Assembly: GCF_000186865.1 (NCBI RefSeq)
Contig: NW_008705563.1
Coordinates: 2,668,146 to 2,685,049, forward strand
Source: Aureococcus anophagefferens
Taxonomy: Eukaryota > Sar > Pelagophyceae > Pelagomonadales > Pelagomonadaceae
Direction of reading: 5' to 3'
Length of the DNA stretch: 16,904 nt
Shown here: positions 8,356 through 14,538 of the stretch, one piece after another
How the letters are laid out: the number at the start of each line of letters is the position of its first letter
Position numbering within the stretch: the first letter of the stretch is position 1
Notes under the pieces: generated by a model
Database searches by the model: none
What the model saw: the letters and a program-made list of their open reading frames with translations, nothing else
What the model was told of the DNA's origin: nothing
Made by a program: the position numbers and the translations under genes

Positions 8356-9321
8356 ATGCGCAACGTGCTACTCCTCCTCCTGCCCGCGCTAGCCTTCGCG
8401 CTGCGCCGGCCGCAGACCGTCGTCTGCCGCGACGCGCGCACGCAGCGCGAGGTGACGCTGGTCGGGTGCATGCACTACAACCCGGCGTCCATCGCCCTCG
8501 CGGCGGACTGCGTGCGCGAGGCGCCGGCGCTCGGCGCCGTCGTCGTCGAGAGCTGCGAGTCGCGCTGGCGGAAGACGCAGCAGACGTCGCCCGTCGGGTC
8601 CTTTTCGCGGCGCTACCTGCTGCCGTCGGAGATGCTCGCGGCCGCGGACGTCGCCGCGGAGCGCGGCCTGCCCGTGTCGCTGGGGGACGTCGACGTCAAG
8701 GAGTTCACGCCGCGGCTGCGCGAGCTCTTCGCCGAGAGTTTGCGGGACCTGCTGTCGCCGCCCGACGGCTGGCGGCGCATCTTCGACGACCTGAAGCGCG
8801 GCGCGGGCCTCGCGTTCGACGTGAGCGACCTCGGCGGCGAGGCGCTCGGCTTCGAGGACTTCCTCCGGCCGGGCCTCCTCCTCGGGCTCGCCGGGTCGTT
8901 CCTGCGCTACCCGGCGGCCGCGGCGGTGAAGGCGCCCGCGCCCTTCTTCGCGCTCGCGACGCTCCTCACCGTCGGCGGGTCGACGCTCGAGGCCGCGGCG
9001 ACGAACGCGGACGCGCTCGCCGCCGCGGGCGAGTCGTCGCCGGAGCTCTACGCGCTCTCGGCGGTGCTCTTCGCCATGGACGTCGTGCTGCCGATCGTGT
9101 TCTCGCGCCTGCTCCTCGTCGCCTTCCTCGAGGAGCGCAACGTGCGCCTCGCGAGGTCCATCACGGAGGCCGCCGCGCGCGAGCGGGGCGACGTCGTCGC
9201 GATCCTCGGCGCGCTCCACGTGAACGGCGTCGCGAAGCTCCTCAAGTCCGGCGAGGCGCTCGAGCCGGGCAAGGCCGGCACGTGGTGGACCGAGGACATG
9301 ATCGAAGAGCCTTCGAACTAA
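8356..9321 (+). CDS. TraB/PrgY-family membrane protein with plastid-type leader
   Basis: 321 residues. Family motifs are present in order: GCMH at 37-40 (GxxH), VVVESCESRW at 62-71 (conserved Glu65 and Arg70), LGD at 109-111, LEERN at 258-262, and GALHVNG at 285-291 (GxxHxxG). These belong to the TraB/TIKI fold, a probable metal-dependent hydrolase family found in bacteria and in eukaryotic organelles. Hydrophobic segments near 172-186, 197-207 and 231-257 suggest membrane insertion. The N-terminus is a hydrophobic core followed by PALA, FALRR: a signal-peptide cut with Phe at +1 and basic residues after it, the hallmark of stramenopile bipartite plastid targeting. ATG 8356 has A at -3; the longer frame begins at TTG and is not used. 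Substrate and function are unknown. Confidence 0.85.
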   Translation: MRNVLLLLLPALAFALRRPQTVVCRDARTQREVTLVGCMHYNPASIALAADCVREAPALGAVVVESCESRWRKTQQTSPVGSFSRRYLLPSEMLAAADVAAERGLPVSLGDVDVKEFTPRLRELFAESLRDLLSPPDGWRRIFDDLKRGAGLAFDVSDLGGEALGFEDFLRPGLLLGLAGSFLRYPAAAAVKAPAPFFALATLLTVGGSTLEAAATNADALAAAGESSPELYALSAVLFAMDVVLPIVFSRLLLVAFLEERNVRLARSITEAAARERGDVVAILGALHVNGVAKLLKSGEALEPGKAGTWWTEDMIEEPSN

Positions 9322-9668
9322 CTTGCGAGGGGCGGCTGGACGGGTGCCAGGGCCGGGTGGAGGCGTACTACTAGTAGGACTGGCAGTGGCGCGACGAACT
9401 ACCTCGCCTTCGCCGCGGACAAGGGCGGCGCGCCGCCGGGCACGACGGAGCTCGTCGTCGAGGCGCCCGACGACGACGACGTAGGGCGGGCGAACTAAAG
9501 GCGGCCGTCGGCGCTACGATGCTTCGCCGGAGGGATCCGCGACATTAGCGCTGGGAGTTAACTCACGTGGTTCAACATTAGACGTTTACCCGTTACGTTT
9601 ACCTTGACAAGCCATTGTTGACAAGGCTGGCAACACTTCAACAGGGACCCCGCGTCGCGCTACGGGCG
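9322..9668. other. Convergent 3' region between the TraB-like and ZIP genes
   Basis: About 350 bp between two gene ends. It contains a short coding-looking segment (9387-9498, listed separately). After about 9540 there is a less GC-rich part likely to hold both polyadenylation regions. No canonical AATAAA is visible. Confidence 0.5.
9387..9498 (+). other. Coding-looking segment downstream of TraB, possible alternative last exon or remnant
   Basis: In the TraB frame, but after its TAA, the sequence reads GATNYLAFAADKGGAPPG and then TELVVEAPDDDD before a TAA at 9496. Codons are G/C-ending and acidic/hydrophobic alternation looks protein-like. A CAG acceptor (9384-9386) precedes it, and the TraB stop itself lies in a branchpoint-like AACTAAC. 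It could be an alternative 3' exon or a decayed gene end. Confidence 0.25.
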
Positions 9669-11341
9669 CTAGTGGCCGTGGCCGCTGTCGTCCGCGTCCT
9701 TGGGCGCGCAGTGCTCGTGGTCGAGGAGCACGAGGCCGATGCCGACGGCGCCCGCGGCGAAGCAGAGGAAGAGGAGCAGGCGCTTCGCCGGGGGGAACTC
9801 GCGCGCGTTGTGGATCGCGTGGACGGCGGCCTCCGTGCATGCGATGTAGACGTAGACGCCCGCGGAGAAGGCGAGCATGAGCCCCTGGGAACCGGCCTGC
9901 GTGGACATCGCGTCTTCGAAAACCCGACTTCGACGCGCGCGCGCGCGACGGTTCCGACGCGATCTCTCGTGCCCTCCGCGGAGATCGACGAGGGGACGCG
10001 ACTCGTCCAAACATCAGCCAAAGCGACTCTAATTTGACCGAGATCGAGCGTTCCGAACGTTGGTCGGGACCGCCCGAAAGAGTCGTCGATTCCGCGCGGG
10101 ACCCGACGCCCGGCTCCGCCCAGAGGTAGATCGCGGCGCCGAGCATCACGGAGACGCCGGACGCGAAGTTGACGGCCGACGCCGCGAGCACCGACAGCCC
10201 GCCGGGCCCGATGAGGAGGAAGAAGTCGGCGAACTCCTGGACGAGCTCGTGGTAGATCGTCGCGCCGGCGACGACCCAGCCGCGGCCCGCGGAGCAGTCG
10301 AGGAACGCGCCGGCGACGAAGATGCCGTCGACGAAGTTGTGGAGGAAGTCGCCGGCGAAGACGTTGAAGCAGAACGCGCAGTCGACGCGCCGCTCCTCGG
10401 CGGACGCGTCGCCGAGCTTGTCGAAGGAGCCGGGGCCCGCGAGCCACGCGCCCGCGCCGCCCGCGTCGTGTGGGAACGCGACGCTCACGACGAGCCCGAC
10501 GGCGTAGCCCGCGAGGACCATGATCCCGAAGCGCCAGGTCGACTGCGTCTCCTCGGCGTAGCGGGCCGCGATGAGGTGCGTGCTCTCGACGAGCATGAGG
10601 AAGACCTGCGGGCGAGCGATCGGTCGTCGGCGCGCGCCCGCGGCTCGGAGCCGGCCTCTCGCCGCGCGCGGCGCGTCGGGCGCGGGCGCGCGCCGCGCAG
10701 CCGAGGAGCGCGCCAGCGGCGAGCGCGGACGAGTAGGCGATGACCGCGTCCGCGCGGAGCTCGCGGACGTTCTTGAAGGGCAGGCGGCCGAGGATGCCGA
10801 CGAAGGTGCAGAGGAGGACGAGCGCCGTCGCGAGCATCGAGTTCCGCCACGCGCGCGGCAGGTTTTGGCCGCCGCCGCCGCCGCCGCCCCCGGGCCCGTT
10901 GAGCTCCGCGGCGGGCTCGACGTCGCCGCCGAGCGCGTCCTTGAGGTAGTGCGAGTCGCGCTCGAAGTCCGTGGGCGCGCGCGCCGCGAAGAAGGCGAGC
11001 AGCCCGCCATCCGGCGCGACGACCCGGAACGTCGTCGTCGCGACCGTCTCGTCGAACGCGAGCGCGGAGCACGCCCCGACGCCCACGGCGCCGCCGAAGG
11101 CCACGTCGGCGCAGTCGCCCTCGAGGAGCGCCCGAGCCTCCGCCGCGACGCCCTCGAGGGCCGAGACCGTGCCGTCGGCGACGCCCACGGCGACGAGCTT
11201 CATGCCGGGGTCGGCGTAGGCGCCATCGACCTTCTGGGCGAGCCAGGCGTAGTCCGCGCCGGGCTCGAGCGCGAAGACACCGGCCCAGCCCTCGTCGGCG
11301 CTCGCGAAAGCCAGGGCGGCGGCGAGGAGGAGTTGCTTCAT
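9669..11341 (-). CDS. ZIP-family (SLC39) divalent metal transporter, three exons
   Basis: Exons 11341-10697, 10605-10108 and 9896-9669 (stop included) give 456 residues. Intron 1 (10606-10696, 91 bp) is GC-AG; intron 2 (9897-10107, 211 bp) is GT-AG; both are phase 0. A signal peptide (MKQLLLAAALAFASA) precedes a ~150-residue luminal or extracellular domain ending in a run of eight Gly. The transporter core follows: TM1 169-187, and TM2 with GALLGC joined by splicing to VFLMLVEST. The metal-site helices carry HNFVDG (304-309) and HELVQE (334-339), matching the ZIP HNxxD and HExxHE motifs with Gln338 replacing the second His. The C-terminus is His-rich (DHEHCAPKDADDSGHGH). It probably moves zinc or iron into the cytosol. 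The loop after TM3 is acidic rather than His-rich. Intron 2's acceptor could also be 12 bp later. Confidence 0.9.
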
Positions 11342-11348
11342 GCAGCAG

Positions 11349-11594
11349 CTAGGCACATCGGTAGCAGTCCGTCGGCTGGCACTCGGCCTGCCGCAGCGCC
11401 CCGGGGGTCGAGCCGGGCTGATCTTCGCAGACGGCCTCCTCGGACCAAGGGGCTGGGCCTGCCGGGGCATCGGCATTCACAGCTTGCAAGCGGCAACCCT
11501 GAGGTCTTTCTGAAGGACGCGCGCCGTCTACCGGCGCGGTCGCCGGCGTCTGCGTCGCGCGCCGCCGCCGCGGCCGGCCCGGGCGCGACGACAC
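11349..11594 (-). other. Small Cys-containing reading frame (doubtful)
   Basis: The minus frame ends in AVCEDQPGST ... ECQPTDCYRCA and stops eight bases before the ZIP start codon. Six Cys fall in the last 50 codons, and a possible acceptor (CCTCAG) precedes the Cys-rich part. Codon use is less biased than in the neighbouring genes, and the first 30 residues look like composition noise. It may be a decayed 3' exon, or simply the ZIP 5' leader read in another frame. Confidence 0.2.
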
Positions 11595-11596
11595 GC

Positions 11597-11700
11597 CCTA
11601 GGAGGTAAGTTTTGAGCGAAGAGCCATTTCGAGCTCGCGAGAGTCGAGTCGAGAGGAGCGGCGATAGACCTGGGACGCGCCCCGAGTCATGTCGTGGCGG
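11597..11700 (+). repeat. Copy A of the MYND-gene 5' flank
   Basis: It shares GGTAAG-TTTTGAGCGA near its start, GTCGAGTCG in the middle, and GTCATGTCGTGGC at its end with the 5' flank of the first MYND gene (copy B). It includes that gene's start codon and first two residues after Met (here ATG at 11689). No MYND coding sequence follows, so this looks like a broken copy. Confidence 0.6.
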
Positions 11701-11852
11701 GACTTGGCCTTGGCGTCGTCGTCGCCGCGTTCCTCTCCGCGCCGACCTTCGCGGTCTGGTGCCTCGCGTTCTTGAACGCGACGCCCGCCTGGTGCAAGGC
11801 GGACGACGCCGCCGAGGCGGGCATGGAGAACTACATGAACGCGACGCTCTAG
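11616..11852 (+). pseudogene. Orphan C-terminal fragment of a membrane protein
   Basis: The open frame has no ATG before residue 70 but reads like a real protein from about 11685: VVAGLGLGVVVAAFL and SAPTFAVWCLAFL (one membrane helix), then NATPAWCKADDAAEAGMEN and a final YMNATL before TAG. Two NAT sequons and two Cys suit a luminal tail. The 5' half overlaps copy A of the MYND flank, so the fragment appears fused behind foreign 5' DNA. A final exon with an unseen acceptor (several AG sites at 11630-11660) is possible, but no upstream plus-strand exon is recognisable. I do not know the family. Confidence 0.4.
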
Positions 11853-11860
11853 TGGTGGGC

Positions 11861-11960
11861 TTAGGCCTGGGGTAAGATTTTGAGCGATTTTGCCTTTGCG
11901 AGGTCGAGTCGTGCTTGGCGACGCCCCCAGGCGCGCGCGGCCGAGGTCATGTCGTGGCAG
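11861..11960 (+). repeat. Copy B of the MYND-gene 5' flank, with the start codon of the first MYND gene
   Basis: This is the functional-looking copy: GCCTGGGGTAAG, TTTTGAGCGA, CGAGTCGTGCTTGGC (11905-11919) and GTCATGTCGTGGC, where the ATG at 11949 opens the MYND gene. It matches copy A at both ends and copy C in the middle. Confidence 0.6.
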
Positions 11961-13007
11961 GAGAAGAAGTTGGAGTATGAGAATCGCATGGCCCGAGCGA
12001 GGGGCAAAAAGCTCGACACTCTCAAGACCTGCACGATCTGCGGCGCCGACAAAGCCAAGGCGTGCCGAGGATGCGGCACGACGGCCTACTGTTCGACGGA
12101 TTGTCAACGCGTCGACTGGCGCGACCGGGGCCACCGGAAAGTCTGCAAGAAGATCCAAGCCGCGGCGGCGGCGCGGGCGGAAGCACCCACGCCCCCGCCG
12201 TCGCCGCCGCAGGACGTGTTCTACGGCCCCGCGCCCCGGTCGCACGCCGACGAGATCCGCGCGCGCATCGCGGCGGAACACGAGGCTGCGCGGGCGCGGC
12301 GCGAGGCGGACCCGGAGCCAGAGCCGGCGTCGGCGCGGTTTGGGTCGCGGTGCCCGATCTGTTTCGGGGACTGGGACGAGAATGTGGCGAACGTGTTTCT
12401 CACCTGCTGCTGCCGGAGTATCTGCAAGTCGTGCAAGGACAAGATCGAAAGAAAAGCGTGTCCCCTCTGTCGGTTGCCGCGTGCAAAAAATAATGCGGAG
12501 CACCTCGCGCGTCTGCGCCGCCATGTGGAGAACGAGGTGCCGGAAGCAATTACGTTTTTGGGAAGTGCGTACAGCTGCGGTCAGTACGGCCTCGTGAAAT
12601 CCGATAAGAAAGCTGCGAAAATTTGGAAGCGCGCCGTGGAGCTCGGAGATGTGGACGCGATGGTATTTCTTGGGGAATTGTACCAGTATGGGGAAGGCGT
12701 CAAGCTGGACAAGAAGAAGGCGGAGCGGCTGTTTCGCATGGCTGTAGATCGGGGCGACGCGGTCGCGCAAAACAAAATAGGGTGTTCACTTCATTCTGAG
12801 AAGAAATTTGAAGAAGCATTCCGGTACTACGCGCTCTCGGCGGATCAAGGCTTTACCGAGGGAGAGAACAACCTTGCCTGCTGTTACAGGTACGGAGAAG
12901 GCACGGAAGTCGACCTCGGCAAAGCCAGATACTGGCTCGAGCGCGCCGCTGCCAAGGGCTACGAGCCAGCTATGGAGGCCCTCGCGGGCCTCGACGCGCG
13001 AGTCTAG
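11949..13007 (+). CDS. MYND zinc-finger / RING-like / Sel1-repeat protein, copy 1
   Basis: 352 residues. A MYND finger occupies 28-66 (Cys28, 31, 39, 42, 48, 52, His62, Cys66, with YCSTDCQRVDW). A Pro-rich linker and a basic helical segment (100-122) lead to a RING-like cluster at 135-174 (CPIC ... CCCRSICKSC ... CPLC), in which Cys stands where classical RING has His. About four Sel1 repeats follow (195-352), with typical motifs such as KAAKIWKRAVELGDVDAMVFLG and YGEGTEVDLGKARYWLERAAAKGY. Such proteins are expected to be adaptors: the MYND and Sel1 parts bind peptides, and the RING-like part could recruit ubiquitin-conjugating enzymes if functional. Client and location are unknown. The first ATG of the frame is used; the longer frame starts at TTG. 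Codon bias is weaker in the Sel1 half than in the 5' half. Confidence 0.93.
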   Translation: MSWQEKKLEYENRMARARGKKLDTLKTCTICGADKAKACRGCGTTAYCSTDCQRVDWRDRGHRKVCKKIQAAAAARAEAPTPPPSPPQDVFYGPAPRSHADEIRARIAAEHEAARARREADPEPEPASARFGSRCPICFGDWDENVANVFLTCCCRSICKSCKDKIERKACPLCRLPRAKNNAEHLARLRRHVENEVPEAITFLGSAYSCGQYGLVKSDKKAAKIWKRAVELGDVDAMVFLGELYQYGEGVKLDKKKAERLFRMAVDRGDAVAQNKIGCSLHSEKKFEEAFRYYALSADQGFTEGENNLACCYRYGEGTEVDLGKARYWLERAAAKGYEPAMEALAGLDARV

Positions 13008-13039
13008 CCTAATTTATCTTACGCCGCGTCGTCGCCCGA

Positions 13040-13083
13040 GCCTGGGGTGCTGCGCTTGCGCGCGCGGGCGAGTCGTGCTTGGC
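13040..13083 (+). repeat. Copy C: degenerate piece of the MYND-gene 5' flank
   Basis: GCCTGGGGT followed by an exact 15-bp match (13069-13083, CGAGTCGTGCTTGGC) to copy B at 11905-11919. It sits 209 bp before the second MYND gene instead of about 30 bp, with the ~90-bp repeat R placed in between. Confidence 0.45.
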
Positions 13084-13088
13084 CTTAA

Positions 13089-13180
13089 TTCGCGAGACGG
13101 CTGCTAAGACAGCGGCGCGCGGGCGGCTCGGGCTTCGCCGAGGCCGTGGGGCGCGAAGGGAAGAGTGCAGGGCGTAGGGG
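13089..13180 (+). repeat. Direct repeat R (left copy), upstream of the second MYND gene
   Basis: It begins TTCGCGA, contains GACGGCTGCTAAGACAGCGG and GGCTTCGCCGAGG, and ends near AGTGCAGGGCGTAGGGG. It matches 14396-14490 over about 90 bp with few substitutions and a 3-4 base gap. Two potential hairpins are conserved: GCTG/CAGC around CTAAGA, and CGGC/GCCG in the right copy. Between the copies lies one complete gene. Confidence 0.8.
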
Positions 13181-13291
13181 ACGCGGCTCAGGCACGCCCC
13201 GAGGTCGATGAGCCTCGAAAGCGACGTGCTCCGAGGCGTCGATTTGGCGAATTTTCAGTGGTAAAATTGCTCCCACGGAATCGACGACCAA

Positions 13292-14374
13292 ATGCGCGAC
13301 TGGGAGGTGAAGCGCGCGGAGTTCGAGGAGTCTGTGCGAAGTAAGCAGGCCCAGGCCAAACAGCTAAAGCTCCGCCTCGAGTGCACGATCTGCGGCGCCG
13401 ACAAAGCCAAGGCGTGCCAAGGGTGCGGCACGACGGCCTACTGCTCGACGACCTGCCAACGCATCGACTGGCGCGACCGGGGCCACCGGAAGGCGTGCAA
13501 GAAGATCCGGGACGAGCGGGCGGCGGAGGCGGCGCGGGCGGAGGCGCCGCCGTCGCCCCCGGAGCAGGTCTTCTACGGCCCCGCGCCGCGGTCGCGCGCC
13601 GACGAGGCGCGCGCGCGCATCGCGGCGGAACACGAGGCCGCTCGCGCGCGGCGCGAGGCGAACCCGGAGCCGGAGCCGGATTCGGAGCGTCTCGGGTCGC
13701 GATGCCCGATCTGTCTCGAGGAGTGGGACGTGAATAGTTCGCGCTTGTTCGTTAACTGTTGCTGTCGCACGATTTGCGGATCGTGCGGGCAGAAGGTGCG
13801 TCAAGCCGCAATCACTCGAGAAGAGCCGTGTTTTCTCTGTCGGACGCCGCCACCGAGGAGCTTGGCAGAGGACGTGGCGCGGCTTCGCCGCCACGTGGAG
13901 AACGAGCAACCTGAAGCGATGAAGCAACTTGGCGATTTCTACCGCGACGGTGACTTCGGCCTCGTGAAGTCCTCGAAGAAGGCCGCGAAGCTTTACTTGC
14001 GCGCCGCGGAGCTCGGCGAAGTTTATGCGATGGTGGCGCTTGGCGCTCTGTACGAAACTGGCGGAAATGGCGTCAAGCGCGACGGAAAGAAGGCGATGAA
14101 GATGTATCGGGAGGTCGCCGACCGGGGCCTTGCACTCGCGCAGAGCAATCTCTCGAACTTGCTTTCTGTTGACGGACAGTACATGGAAAGTTTTCGATAC
14201 TGCAAGCTCGCCGCCGATCAAGGCTACACCCAGGCGCAATACAACGCAGGCTACTGCTACGAAAACGCGGAAGGCGTGGAGCGCAACCTCGGCGAAGCAA
14301 AGCGCCTGTACGCCCTGTCAGCCGCCAAGGGCTATGGGCCTGGAATCGCCGCACTGGGGCGAATCGGCGCGTGA
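13292..14374 (+). CDS. MYND zinc-finger / RING-like / Sel1-repeat protein, copy 2
   Basis: 360 residues, a tandem paralogue of the preceding gene. MYND ligands are Cys31, 34, 42, 45, 51, 55, His65 and Cys69. The RING-like cluster runs 138-183 (CPIC ... CCCRTICGSC ... CFLC), with eight extra residues before the last Cys pair. The Sel1 region spans 205-360, with KAAKLYLRAAELGEVYAMVALG and GVERNLGEAKRLYALSAAKGY. MYND and the linker are nearly identical to copy 1 (FYGPAPRS, ARARIAAEHEAARARREA), whereas the first 30 residues and the Sel1 helices differ widely. This suggests a kept recognition or recruitment module with a diverging ligand-binding solenoid, or partial gene conversion. The ATG gives a start comparable to copy 1. 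Its 5' flank contains repeat R, unlike copy 1. Confidence 0.93.
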   Translation: MRDWEVKRAEFEESVRSKQAQAKQLKLRLECTICGADKAKACQGCGTTAYCSTTCQRIDWRDRGHRKACKKIRDERAAEAARAEAPPSPPEQVFYGPAPRSRADEARARIAAEHEAARARREANPEPEPDSERLGSRCPICLEEWDVNSSRLFVNCCCRTICGSCGQKVRQAAITREEPCFLCRTPPPRSLAEDVARLRRHVENEQPEAMKQLGDFYRDGDFGLVKSSKKAAKLYLRAAELGEVYAMVALGALYETGGNGVKRDGKKAMKMYREVADRGLALAQSNLSNLLSVDGQYMESFRYCKLAADQGYTQAQYNAGYCYENAEGVERNLGEAKRLYALSAAKGYGPGIAALGRIGA

Positions 14375-14395
14375 TACTAATCTCCCCCCCGAGAC

Positions 14396-14490
14396 TTCGC
14401 GACTGAGACGGCTGCTTAGACAGCGGCGCGCGGGCGGCTCCGGCTTCGCCGAGGTCGCGGGGCGCGAACGGAGGAAGTGTGCAGGGGAGG
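14396..14490 (+). repeat. Direct repeat R' (right copy), between the second MYND gene and DMC1
   Basis: It matches 13089-13180, starting 22 bp after the MYND stop and ending about 50 bp before the DMC1 stop on the other strand. It lies in the convergent 3' region and may belong to either 3' UTR. On the minus strand both copies keep an open frame containing SAKPEPPARRCLSSRL, but flanking residues differ and no start is shared, so coding is doubtful. Confidence 0.8.
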
Positions 14491-14538
14491 GGCGCGGACG
14501 AGAGCGTCGGCGGCGGGGAGCTTGGGCGGGGAGAGCGC

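Noticed and set aside
10868..10893. Trinucleotide (GCC)n microsatellite
   Set aside because: It is the poly-Gly linker of the ZIP transporter, a simple coding repeat with no further signal.
11880..11948. Longer N-terminus for MYND copy 1
   Set aside because: The longer frame starts at TTG, and this stretch is part of the duplicated non-coding 5' flank; ATG 11949 is the first Met.
13085..13291. Small minus-strand gene within repeat R, because R' keeps a similar peptide
   Set aside because: The shared peptide is about 16 residues, two of the four nearby differences are not silent, and starts and ends differ; a repeat in non-coding DNA explains it.
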